Positions 13,520-20,461 are shown, counted from the first letter of the stretch. The stretch is 21,209 nucleotides of DNA from JBAYJY01 sp041664945 (GCA_041664945.1 JBAYJY010000075.1:1-21209), one strand, 5' to 3'. Made by a program: numbers and translations. Notes: generated by a model from the letters alone, not told the origin.

Positions 13520-15622
13520 TCACCCCTTTCCCCTTCTGCGCGCTGAAATAATTCTCAGCAGCGCGTGCGCGGCGACTCCGAACAGCGAGCCAGCCACGGC
13601 GAGCAGCCCTATGATATCGGTCCATCGCGTGCGGTCAGTTCCGTGGATGTACAACACTGCCGGATCGATTCTTTGAACTATTGTCAGCGCATGGTTTTTT
13701 GTCACTGCCATGTTGCCTTTGATCAGCGTTATGGAATCGGGCATCAGCTTCGGACTCACTCCGGGGATGGAATAAGAAGAGAGGACAATCTCTTTGTTGA
13801 TTCTCGATTTCCCGCTGTGGCAAAGCTTGCAGTCCCGTATCGCTTCTGAACCCGGCGCTATGCCATGGCTCAGTGTGTATGGCTGAATCTCAGCCCGGAT
13901 GCGCGGCGATTTCACGCCCGCTTTCTTGAGCAGCGCCGCCACCGCCGATATTTTTTTCTCGCTGTCAAGCTTCCTCTCAGATGGCGATATCTTCCCGTCG
14001 CCGTTAGTGTCCAGCGCATTTACAACTTCGGGGCGAAAATCGCCTTGAGGCGTGAATAGCGCTTCCCTGAGAGTTTCGAGAGGAACCGGTTTTTCCGGAG
14101 CGCCCTCTGTCCAGAACCATGTTGTAATTATATTGTACGGGCCGAGTCTGTATCTGCCGTCATCCTCGTGGAGCAGCAGCGCCGGCCTGTATCCGTATAT
14201 AAGCGAACTTGCCTCATTAACGGGGCCGTCTATGCCGCGGTGCTGGACTCGAGGCGCAAGGCCGAACGTCGGAAGGGTCCAGTCAGTTGTTCTCCGCAAT
14301 GGGGCGCGGACCACTGGAATGTGGCACGTCTGGCAGCTTATGTTGTTGAAATGCAGTTTCTTGTAAGGCAGAAAGTCGTGTGTTTTCTCAGCATCGTGGC
14401 AGTCCCTACAGTTTCTCATAGAGCCGTCGAGCCTTCTGTCGGCTGTTCCTTGAGCGGTGTGGCCTTTTACGAAATTATGGTCGGGTGATATTAGATAATC
14501 GTTGATCGAAGAGCGCCTGCTGTCGAATTGAAGGTGCGCGGGAGTCCGGCCTCCGGCGGTTTTATTGATGTACGCCGGATTGTTTGGCGAATAGTGGCAA
14601 CTGGAGCAATCGACGAGGCGTTCCGCATGTACATCCCACGGGATGTCGAGCTTCTCTTTGTTCTCTATGTTCATCCCTGATGCGGATATCCGGGAGGGCG
14701 AGAAAATCTCTCCGCTGGTTTCGACGCTCCAGTTGTCGAGCGAATTTTTGAACACGACCGGGTCCGTGCATTTGCATGCGCGGCCGTGGCAAATGCGGCA
14801 GTTTGAGCTGTCCGGGTCGGATATTTCAAACGAAGAAATGTCTGGCGCTCCGTCGGCGCCGAAAGCCGCTTTATTCCATTCCCATCCGTCGGAAGTCTTT
14901 TTAACAAGCCCCTCGCCCGCGAGGGTCGCAGTGGAGGCCCATCTGAATTTGCCCGCGCGCAGGGTCCTGACTCTTTCCGTGTTGTTGGGGGATTTTACAT
15001 GGCACAGCAGGCAGTTCACCTCAACCGTGCCGGATTTGTCCCAGTCCCAATCGGCAAGCTTGCCGGTTTTGGGGTCGTGGGCGAGGTTTTCGTTATTGCG
15101 GACGTTTTTTTGCCGATTAGCGTCGAGTGGCAGGCCGTCGACCCTGCTGAACATCGCCGGGCCTCCCCCGACATGGCGGGCGCCGGCGGTGCGTATCCAG
15201 TCCGCGGTTGTGAGGTCCGGCGAACTGTCATAAAGCGTAGACAGCGTTCTATAAGTCAGCGGCTCCCATCTTCCGAACAGCCCAGTCCCCGTGTCCCACG
15301 GCCGGCCGCTCGGCGTTTTCCCGGCCGGGCTCATCTCGTCGAACCCGGCGAGCGCGTGATAGTTTTTGCGCGAGATGAACGCCGTGTCGTGGCATTGCCC
15401 GCAAGTGCGCATCAGCGACAGAGCGCTCTTGGTCTCAGTCACTTTTCCGCCGTTTTTATCGAGAAAGATCACTCTCGGATGTACGGATGCGCGCGCTTTC
15501 TCGGGAGCCTTTTTGTAACTGTCGAAAGTCAGCGGCGGTACAGCGACTTCCGGTTTTGCCGCCGCCGGCATCAGAAGGACGGCAAGGGCCGAGACGAAAA
15601 GAAGGAGTATGTTTTTTTTCAT
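13520..15622 (-). CDS. Heptahaem cytochrome c with C-terminal membrane anchor and EF-hand-like loop
   Basis: The 700-residue protein starts at ATG 15622 with GAGGTG upstream; the ATG overlaps the stop of the octahaem gene (ATGA). A signal peptide covers about 1-22. Seven CxxCH haem motifs start at C74, C204, C275, C339, C405, C430 and C598. A loop DTNGDGKISPSE (538-549) has the EF-hand ligand pattern D-x-N-x-D-x-K-x-S-x-x-E, so calcium binding between haems 6 and 7 is likely. A hydrophobic helix at about 667-690 followed by ISARRRGKG anchors the C-terminus with the basic tail in the cytoplasm. It probably carries electrons from cytochrome b to the octahaem reductase. No closer family name can be given. 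Confidence 0.87.
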   Translation of the reverse strand: MKKNILLLFVSALAVLLMPAAAKPEVAVPPLTFDSYKKAPEKARASVHPRVIFLDKNGGKVTETKSALSLMRTCGQCHDTAFISRKNYHALAGFDEMSPAGKTPSGRPWDTGTGLFGRWEPLTYRTLSTLYDSSPDLTTADWIRTAGARHVGGGPAMFSRVDGLPLDANRQKNVRNNENLAHDPKTGKLADWDWDKSGTVEVNCLLCHVKSPNNTERVRTLRAGKFRWASTATLAGEGLVKKTSDGWEWNKAAFGADGAPDISSFEISDPDSSNCRICHGRACKCTDPVVFKNSLDNWSVETSGEIFSPSRISASGMNIENKEKLDIPWDVHAERLVDCSSCHYSPNNPAYINKTAGGRTPAHLQFDSRRSSINDYLISPDHNFVKGHTAQGTADRRLDGSMRNCRDCHDAEKTHDFLPYKKLHFNNISCQTCHIPVVRAPLRRTTDWTLPTFGLAPRVQHRGIDGPVNEASSLIYGYRPALLLHEDDGRYRLGPYNIITTWFWTEGAPEKPVPLETLREALFTPQGDFRPEVVNALDTNGDGKISPSERKLDSEKKISAVAALLKKAGVKSPRIRAEIQPYTLSHGIAPGSEAIRDCKLCHSGKSRINKEIVLSSYSIPGVSPKLMPDSITLIKGNMAVTKNHALTIVQRIDPAVLYIHGTDRTRWTDIIGLLAVAGSLFGVAAHALLRIISARRRGKG

Positions 15623-17091
15623 TTACTTTTCACCTCGTCGGATATCAAAAGTCTCATTCTCTCGCGTCCGCCCGATTTCGCGGGGTCGCCGCTGTATCCA
15701 AGCGCGCGCCAGGCGAGGCGTCCGTTGTCGCCGTGGCAATCGGTGCATTGGAGGGCTTTGCCTTTGGGCGACACCATGTGGGAGAGCGGCCAGTACATGC
15801 CGGTTTTCGTGAATCCCATTTTCCCGCTGAATTTGAGTCCGGTGAACTTTTGGGCGAGGGTTGCCGCCTGATTCCAGTTGAAATCGGTCCAGTAGCCGCC
15901 TTTGCCCACTGTTTGGGGTATCAGCAGGTAATTGTATCCGACGTCGTACGGTTGTTTTGCGTAATGGACTTTGAAGGGCCAGATGCGTGATCCGGGGTCG
16001 CTTATCCTGCCCAGCGGGTAATTTATGTTTGTTATTTTGTTCGGGTCGATCTTATCTCCCTTGAGATATCGGCCGGAGCGCCCGTTGAACCACATATACG
16101 TCGGCGCTATGTTCTTTTCGTAAACGAAGCTTCCCTTGATTTTGAGGTATTCGTGCGGATCGTCCACCGGCACGTCTTTGCCCGCGGTTGACCAGTCCCA
16201 CGCGATTTTGGTCGGCTCCTTGACCGCCATGAACGGGATATGGCAGGCCTGGCAGGCGACAGCCGCCACGTGTTCGTTGAGCCGTTCCGACTCGTGGGGT
16301 TTTTTCGTATGGCAGTCCGAGCAATCCATCTTTCCCATGCCTGATACGCTGACGGACATCGAGCGGCCGGGAATCCGGTGTTTCTTCGTCTTGTGGCAAT
16401 CGACGCACTGCAGGTCGAGGCGGCCCATGTGAACGTCCACCCGTTCCACCGGCTTATTGAGCGAGCCGTCGAGGTCGCCGTGTTTAACCGCGTTGCCGCC
16501 GCCGCCGTTGAAGTGGCAGGCGCCGCAGTTCGAGCGGGTCGGCCTGCCCACGCTTTGCGCCGCCGCAAGCAGGTCCACGCCCTTCGCCGGAAGCCCGGAG
16601 TCATCCTTGGCGTATCCGCCGGAATGGTCGTGGCACACGAGGCAGTCTATATTTTCCTTTTTCTTAAAATCGAACTTATCGTTTTTCCAGCCGTAGCCTG
16701 CGTGGCAAGTTGTGCATTTCGGCCAGTTGGATTCCACGCTTATGCAGAAATTGTTGATCAGATTTTTCTTTCCGATTCTTTCCCGCGTGTCGTGGCCGGG
16801 GATGAACGTCTCGTCGCCCACCCAGTTCCAGTGCGCGGTCTTCATGAAATCGTTCGCTTCTTCCGGGTGGCAGCGAATGCATTCTCGCGTGACTGCCGGC
16901 CCGCTTTTCAGAGGACCCCGCACAAGCGCCGCATGGTTTGTCGGGCTGAGCTTCTTCGGCACTTTGCTCCATTCGTACGCGTCGCCCGGCGGCGTCGCGA
17001 CTCCTCCGCGGTGCGTGACCCACGCCGCCGCGACGGCCGCAATCAGGGCGCAGGCCAGCGCAATCGCGGCGATCTTCTTTTTTCTATTCAC
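15619..17091 (-). CDS. otr: Octahaem c-type cytochrome, tetrathionate reductase (OTR) family
   Basis: The best start is the GTG at 17091, preceded by GGAGG at 8 nt; an ATG at 17106 has only a weak ribosome site. The product is 490 residues with an N-terminal membrane helix (about 5-26). Eight CxxCH motifs start at about C71, 126, 150, 189, 229, 257, 280 and 449, with a 165-residue gap before the last. Stretches such as NNFCISVESNWPKCTTCHAG, KHGDLDGSLNKP, CVDCHKTKKHRIPG and WDWSTAGKD match the OTR family, known from the Shewanella enzyme that reduces tetrathionate, and also nitrite and hydroxylamine, in vitro at a lysine-ligated haem. It would be the terminal reductase of this operon; the natural substrate is not settled by sequence. 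Confidence 0.92.
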   Translation of the reverse strand: MNRKKKIAAIALACALIAAVAAAWVTHRGGVATPPGDAYEWSKVPKKLSPTNHAALVRGPLKSGPAVTRECIRCHPEEANDFMKTAHWNWVGDETFIPGHDTRERIGKKNLINNFCISVESNWPKCTTCHAGYGWKNDKFDFKKKENIDCLVCHDHSGGYAKDDSGLPAKGVDLLAAAQSVGRPTRSNCGACHFNGGGGNAVKHGDLDGSLNKPVERVDVHMGRLDLQCVDCHKTKKHRIPGRSMSVSVSGMGKMDCSDCHTKKPHESERLNEHVAAVACQACHIPFMAVKEPTKIAWDWSTAGKDVPVDDPHEYLKIKGSFVYEKNIAPTYMWFNGRSGRYLKGDKIDPNKITNINYPLGRISDPGSRIWPFKVHYAKQPYDVGYNYLLIPQTVGKGGYWTDFNWNQAATLAQKFTGLKFSGKMGFTKTGMYWPLSHMVSPKGKALQCTDCHGDNGRLAWRALGYSGDPAKSGGRERMRLLISDEVKSK

Positions 17092-17225
17092 GTTTCGCGC
17101 CTCCATGTCAGGTCTTCTTTGCCAGCCGTTTTGCGACAACGTCAAACGCCACGCATTCAAAAGCGCACGGCTATCGGGCCGCAGACGATCTATTTAATTG
17201 GCAGCAATATCTCTATTCAGTCTGT

Positions 17226-17522
17226 CTATATATTATAAATACATTCTATCATTTTGTTTATGTACTTCTTTTTGTCCGGATCGAGCGAATAATACACGAA
17301 CCCGTTTTTCTTCTCTGTCTTAACAAGATTGTTCAGACGCAGTATTCTGAGCTGCTGCGAAACCAGCGCCTGGTTCACGCCCAGCGCCTTCACCAGCTCG
17401 TTGACGTTATTGAGGTCTTTGCTCAACAGAAAAAGAATCTTCATGCGCGTGGGGTGCGCAACCGCTTTCATTATCTGAGATATTCTTTCCAGTTCCTGTT
17501 CCGTCATAATGTCTGATTCCAT
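17226..17522 (-). CDS. ArsR-family repressor of the sulfur-respiration operon
   Basis: The 98-residue protein starts at ATG 17522 (ribosome site AAGGCGG). It has the winged-helix layout: AHPTRMKILFLLSKD, then ELVKALGVNQALVSQQLRIL as recognition helix, then KNGFVYYSLD as wing. It is clearly related to the other ArsR protein at 9010-9315 (shared VSQQLR.LRLN.LV and NGFVYYS). It lacks the RILC cysteine: that position is Phe, and its only cysteine is near the C-terminus (ECIYNI). So it cannot use the two-cysteine persulfide switch and must sense by another ligand, or only by dosage. It is the first gene of the operon, 134 bp before the octahaem cytochrome. Confidence 0.85.
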   Translation of the reverse strand: MESDIMTEQELERISQIMKAVAHPTRMKILFLLSKDLNNVNELVKALGVNQALVSQQLRILRLNNLVKTEKKNGFVYYSLDPDKKKYINKMIECIYNI

Positions 17523-17541
17523 TTAGCCGCCGCCTTATGCG

Positions 17542-17565
17542 TATATAGCAATATCAATATATAGC
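17542..17565. promoter_or_regulatory. Direct repeat TATATAGC, candidate operator
   Basis: TATATAGC occurs at 17542-17549 and again at 17558-17565, separated by AATATCAA. The pair overlaps the -10 box and the predicted start of transcription of the ArsR2 promoter. The 16-bp spacing places the two sites about one and a half helical turns apart. It is the most regular element in this promoter and a candidate binding site for the ArsR protein. Confidence 0.45.
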
Positions 17566-17584
17566 GAAACGCGCATATTATCAA
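17556..17584 (-). promoter_or_regulatory. Sigma-70 promoter of the sulfur-respiration operon
   Basis: The minus strand reads TTGATA (17579-17584), a 17-bp spacer, and TATATT (17556-17561). Transcription would begin near 17549, about 27 nt before the ArsR2 start. No comparable promoter is seen in the 134 bp between ArsR2 and the octahaem gene, so the whole operon is probably read from here. Confidence 0.65.
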
Positions 17585-17737
17585 GCTTCCTTCAAAAATT
17601 AATTCGCTTCGCTCCGACCGCGGCTTTTTCATATTAATAAACCGGCCGGCCCTTATATTTGTTTCATCCTCATCAAAAAATATTCAATCTCCGGGTTTTT
17701 ATATTATCTAAATTCCCGCTGCCGCCTTTAAGCTTTT
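17585..17737. other. Intergenic, no gene seen
   Basis: This AT-rich stretch upstream of the ArsR2 promoter has no open frame with a ribosome site. A short GC-rich inverted element (AACCGGCCGGCCC) lies near 17640. Nothing functional can be assigned. Confidence 0.4.
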
Positions 17738-17761
17738 CGCTGAGTTCTGAGTTCTGCATTC

Positions 17762-17781
17762 GGGCATAGCATGCTATGCCC
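17762..17781. repeat. 20-bp perfect palindrome, copy 1
   Basis: GGGCATAGCATGCTATGCCC is its own reverse complement. It is followed by CCTACGGCTGAAT. The same 20 bases recur at 17897-17916 with the same flank. Confidence 0.8.
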
Positions 17782-17896
17782 CTACGGCTGAATGCTATAT
17801 GCTTTTATCTGTTCCCCAACTACCATCTGCCATCTACTGTTTTGTGTTTATCGCTGAGTTCTGAGTTCTGTATTCTGTTTTATGTCTTCTGCATTT

Positions 17897-17916
17897 GGGC
17901 ATAGCATGCTATGCCC
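17897..17916. repeat. 20-bp perfect palindrome, copy 2
   Basis: This is identical to the palindrome at 17762-17781 and again followed by CCTACGGCTGAAT, 135 bp further on. Identity of a perfect palindrome inside otherwise diverged repeats suggests either recent copying or selection on the site. Confidence 0.8.
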
Positions 17917-18025
17917 CTACGGCTGAATCCTCGCTGTTTTTATTCTTTCCCCTACGCCTGAATGCTTTATGCTTTTATCTGTTCCCCAACTACCATCTGC
18001 CATCTGCCATCTACTGTTTTATGTC

Positions 18026-18238
18026 TTTCCCTCATCATCAATATAAGATAAAATGGATAAACGTTTTGCAGACTCTGGCCATTCGGCGGCGCGGCTGTGC
18101 GCTTTCCGGCACAAAATAAATAGTAATCAACAGACGCCGCCGGTATGCGTAACGTATGATAAATAAGGCGGCGCCCGGATCCGGATTCACCGTTCGAGCG
18201 CGCGGCCGGCCCGACAAAATCGGTTTTGGAGAAGTGAA
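18026..18238. other. Upstream region of the DAC-like gene
   Basis: There is no gene here. An inverted repeat CGCCGCC (18135-18141) / GGCGGCG (18167-18173) brackets a TATGAT-like -10 sequence (18155-18160), without a clear -35. A GC-rich stretch (CGAGCGCGCGGCCGGCCCG) precedes the ribosome site GGAG of the next gene. It may form a structured leader, but no known RNA motif was recognised. Confidence 0.35.
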
Positions 18239-19438
18239 ATGCACGAAGACATTCTGATGAGAACCGCCATATCAACCGTCCCGCACTGGTACGAAAGCGA
18301 ATACGCGAAAAACACCTACGAATTAACTTTAAACAAAACCACATTGAAGTTTTGCTGCCACAATCCGATCACGCCGAAACTGCACATGCTTCACACCTAT
18401 ATGCAGAACAGCCTCGACTTATGGCGTTCGCAAATGCCTGTCTTTCCGACCCCGAGATCGCTTCAGCAGGTGGAGGAGAATGTGGCGGTCCGATGGCTTG
18501 AGATCTGCGATTCCTCGATAAACTGGGACAAATTCATATCCTATATAGAATTCGTCAGGCTAAGAACCTACGAAAACGACAGCGTGGCGCTCAACCTCGT
18601 AATCGGAAGCGGCGAAAGTTCAATGTCCCTTATGGATGATAACATACAGAAGATACTGGACCCGCTCGCCGCAAGCCAGCAGGTGTACTTCAGGGTGGAC
18701 AAGGACCTGCGTTTTATAGACTATCAGGAAATCCTGTGGCGCGAAGTGCGCGAAGCGTCCGAGTACAAGTTCATCCCCTCGTTTCTCGAGCCGTTCGCGT
18801 CAATACTGCAGGACGGCGAGTTTTCCGCGCACCTGCACCGGCGCGGCGACATCTTCATCATGGATTCGCACGGACTGCTGGCCGCCAACAGGAAAGGGCA
18901 TTGGCACATCTACGACGCGAACACATTCAAAAACAGCGTGTGCGGCATCATGGGGAACATCACCGTGGGCAACAACGTCTTCGAGCTGATATTCGACCTC
19001 AGCTACCAGCGGCGCGGCGCGCTGCTCGTGTACGACCCGCAGCACAAAGTCATCGATCACGTCGTGAACCCGCAGTCGGTCATAGGCGGCGGGTCGCCTT
19101 CGCCGGACGCTGCCCGCGCGATGCTCAGCCCCGTCATACGCGGCATCCGGCTTGGGAAAACCGACCGCCTGATAAGAAAGAAAAACATCTTTCTCGAAAT
19201 AGCCGTCTTAGACGGCGCGGTGATATTCGACGACGAAGAACTGCTCGCCGTCGGCGCCATGATAAAACAGCATCCCGAACTCGGCGACTGCATAGGAGCC
19301 CGCACCACGGCCACCCAGTCCGCCTATCGCTATGGCGGAATCCCCGTTAAGGTCAGCGCCGACGGCGACATCCATATCCTCTTCGAGAGCAGCGACAACG
19401 AAGGCTGCGCCAGCGACGCCGAACTAACATTCATGTAA
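18239..19438 (+). CDS. DisA_N/DAC-like nucleotide-binding protein with degenerate catalytic motif
   Basis: The 399-residue protein starts at ATG 18239 with GGAG 8 nt upstream. No signal peptide or membrane helix is seen, so it is cytoplasmic. Residues 247-395 follow the diadenylate-cyclase (DAC, DisA_N) layout: the opening FELIFDLSYQRRGALLVYD (248-266), then AVLDGAVIFDDEELLAVGAM (322-341) with the ATP-binding DGA at 325-327, then GARTTATQSAYRYGG (353-367) exactly where active enzymes have GTRHR, about 30 residues after DGA as in CdaA. Arg355 is kept but His and the second Arg are both Thr, so c-di-AMP synthesis is unlikely. Residues 1-245 are an N-terminal domain I cannot name, including RRGDIFIMDSHGLLAANRKG. 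The overall shape resembles the DAC-derived 'probable sensor' proteins (DACNx) described from comparative genomics. It is monocistronic, flanked by repeats. It could bind a nucleotide as sensor or be a cyclase of altered chemistry. Confidence 0.75.
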   Translation: MHEDILMRTAISTVPHWYESEYAKNTYELTLNKTTLKFCCHNPITPKLHMLHTYMQNSLDLWRSQMPVFPTPRSLQQVEENVAVRWLEICDSSINWDKFISYIEFVRLRTYENDSVALNLVIGSGESSMSLMDDNIQKILDPLAASQQVYFRVDKDLRFIDYQEILWREVREASEYKFIPSFLEPFASILQDGEFSAHLHRRGDIFIMDSHGLLAANRKGHWHIYDANTFKNSVCGIMGNITVGNNVFELIFDLSYQRRGALLVYDPQHKVIDHVVNPQSVIGGGSPSPDAARAMLSPVIRGIRLGKTDRLIRKKNIFLEIAVLDGAVIFDDEELLAVGAMIKQHPELGDCIGARTTATQSAYRYGGIPVKVSADGDIHILFESSDNEGCASDAELTFM

Positions 19439-19594
19439 GCGTCTGAAATCAGCCGCGCCTGATCGCATTCCCACGCAGCGCATTAAAAATCACGCCTGAA
19501 AGCGCCTCGCCCGGGGCGCGCCGGCGGCACAAAAGGGCAGGGGGCCGAACTAACGGCAACATTGCCGTATAAGCCGGCATTGCGCGCAAAAAAA
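19439..19594. other. 3' flank of the DAC-like gene with inverted repeats
   Basis: ACGGCAA (19553-19559) and TTGCCGT (19562-19568) form a near-perfect 16-bp palindrome. A GC-rich element CGCC/GGGGCG lies near 19507. Neither is followed by a T-run, so they are not clear terminators. No gene is seen. Confidence 0.4.
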
Positions 19595-19720
19595 GGTGCG
19601 TAAAAGGTGCGTAAAAGGTGTGTAAGAAGTGCGTAAAAGATGCGTAATTAGTGCGTAATTAGTGCGTAAAAGATACGTAAAAGGTGTGTAAAAAGTGCGT
19701 AAAAGGTGTGTAAGAAGTGT
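19595..19720. repeat. Tandem array of 11 copies of an 11-bp unit (GGTGCGTAAAA)
   Basis: The unit GGTGCGTAAAA, with variants such as AGTGCGTAATT and GGTGTGTAAGA, repeats without gap eleven times and then begins a partial twelfth. The GTAA core is present in every copy. Most units end in an A-tract, giving A-tracts at about one helical turn, the arrangement that bends DNA. It contains frequent stop codons and is not protein-coding. It starts 156 bp after the DAC-like gene. Confidence 0.9.
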
Positions 19721-19919
19721 ACAGTAAACGCGTTTTTGAGCCCAAAAACAGCTTTTTTTTGATCATTTTCTGCATTTTCGACGAGTTTTTATCATTCATT
19801 CTGAATACAATAGTTCTGTCCTCAGAAGCGTGTTATTATTTCCCGCTTTTTGATGCGCAATCTGTATTCAATAGTTCTGTACTCTGAAACGTGTTTCTTT
19901 GTTATATGTTTTTTAGCTT

Positions 19920-20245
19920 TTCGCCGAGTTCTGCGTTCTATTTTTTCTCAGTTGGCTGTTTTTAAGCTTTTGCTAAGTTCTGGATTCTGCGTTCTCTGTT
20001 TTCGCATTTCGCAGTTTTTCGCGCGAAGCACTTTGGAGTGCGGTGGTCTCGACACCGCTTTGTAATGCCTCGGTTTGCGAAAGCCTGACTCGCTACTCTC
20101 AATCTCTGAATTCTGCGTCTGGATTCTGTGTTCTGTATTCTGCGTTCTGTATTTCGCTGTTTGCTGTTTTTACGCTTTCCCCTGTCTGCTGTCTACTGCC
20201 TTTTCAGTTTTCCCCCATCTGCCATCTACTTTCTCCCATCTACTG
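19920..20245. repeat. Heptamer-repeat region (TTCTGNN and CATCTNC families)
   Basis: TTCTG recurs at 7-bp steps through this stretch. The cleanest run is 20124-20151: TTCTGTG, TTCTGTA, TTCTGCG, TTCTGTA. Related heptameric runs in CCATCT context occur at 20215-20240. No protein is expected; long reading frames here only translate the repeats. Confidence 0.7.
20040..20058. repeat. Hairpin GCGGTG/CACCGC in a GGAGTGCGG repeat
   Basis: A perfect 6-bp stem with a 7-nt loop follows GCACTTTGGAGTG and is followed by TTTGTA. A related element with the same flanks (CGGAGTGCGG ... CTTGTA) is at 20272-20289, so these are two members of one dispersed repeat. Confidence 0.6.
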
Positions 20246-20271
20246 TTTTCCGCGCATAGCGCCTTCGGAGT

Positions 20272-20289
20272 GCGGCGAGCGATCGCCGC
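20272..20289. repeat. Hairpin GCGGCGA/TCGCCGC, second member of the GGAGTGCGG repeat
   Basis: A perfect 7-bp stem with a 4-nt loop. The outer flanks CGCATAG (20252-20258) and CTATGGCG (about 20296-20303) can pair as well, extending the structure. The stem differs in sequence from the first member while keeping pairing, which suggests that the structure matters. Confidence 0.6.
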
Positions 20290-20344
20290 CTTGTACTATG
20301 GCGAAGCCATTGGGCGCGGGCATGAGGAGAATGGGCCTTCATAA

Positions 20345-20379
20345 TTCGATATTCCTTGTTCGATATTCGATATTCTATT
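20345..20379. repeat. TTCGATA heptamer array
   Basis: Five 7-bp units in a row: TTCGATA, TTCCTTG, TTCGATA, TTCGATA, TTCTATT. It keeps the same 7-bp period as the TTCTG arrays but with a different unit. Confidence 0.75.
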
Positions 20380-20395
20380 TTATGAATATCTCTCG

Positions 20396-20441
20396 TTCCG
20401 ACGTTTCACGTCGGAATGCAGACAAGACCGCTTTGCGGTCT
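20396..20441. repeat. Double hairpin (TTCCGACG stem, then AGACCGC stem)
   Basis: TTCCGACG/CGTCGGAA pair perfectly over a 5-nt loop (20396-20416). Eight bases later AGACCGC/GCGGTCT pair perfectly over TTT (20425-20441). Two adjacent perfect stems look like a REP- or MITE-like unit. Confidence 0.6.
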
Positions 20442-20461
20442 GCTTTGGGTTTTTCTCTGAA

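Larger units (their letters stand above)
17738..18025. repeat. Two imperfect copies of a composite repeat (heptamers plus palindrome)
   Basis: The block at 17738-17850 is repeated in expanded form at 17851-18025. Each copy runs: CGCTGAGTTCTGAGTTCTG, the 20-bp palindrome GGGCATAGCATGCTATGCCC followed by CCTACGGCTGAAT, then TGCTTTTATCTGTTCCCCA, then CCATCTG units ending CTACTGTTTT. The second copy has extra TTCTG and CCATCTG units; CCATCTG/A is tandem three times at 17993-18013. The differences are whole-unit gains, as expected from slippage. It does not encode a protein. Confidence 0.75.

Noticed and set aside
16378..17238. 286-residue plus-strand reading frame
   Set aside because: Antisense to the octahaem cytochrome gene, which has eight haem motifs; the plus frame has no ribosome site or motif.
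17967..18344. 125-residue minus-strand frame upstream of the DAC-like gene
   Set aside because: It runs through repeats and into the DAC-like coding region, with no ribosome site and no recognisable domain.
18736..19350. 204-residue plus-strand frame, Arg-rich
   Set aside because: A shifted frame inside the DAC-like gene; Arg/His-rich composition is typical of an out-of-frame reading of a GC-rich gene.
18239..19438. Active c-di-AMP synthase
   Set aside because: Two residues of the RHR motif are Thr, so normal catalysis is not expected.
19595..19720. CRISPR array
   Set aside because: The units are 11 bp and contiguous, with no unique spacers and no cas genes; it is a simple tandem array.
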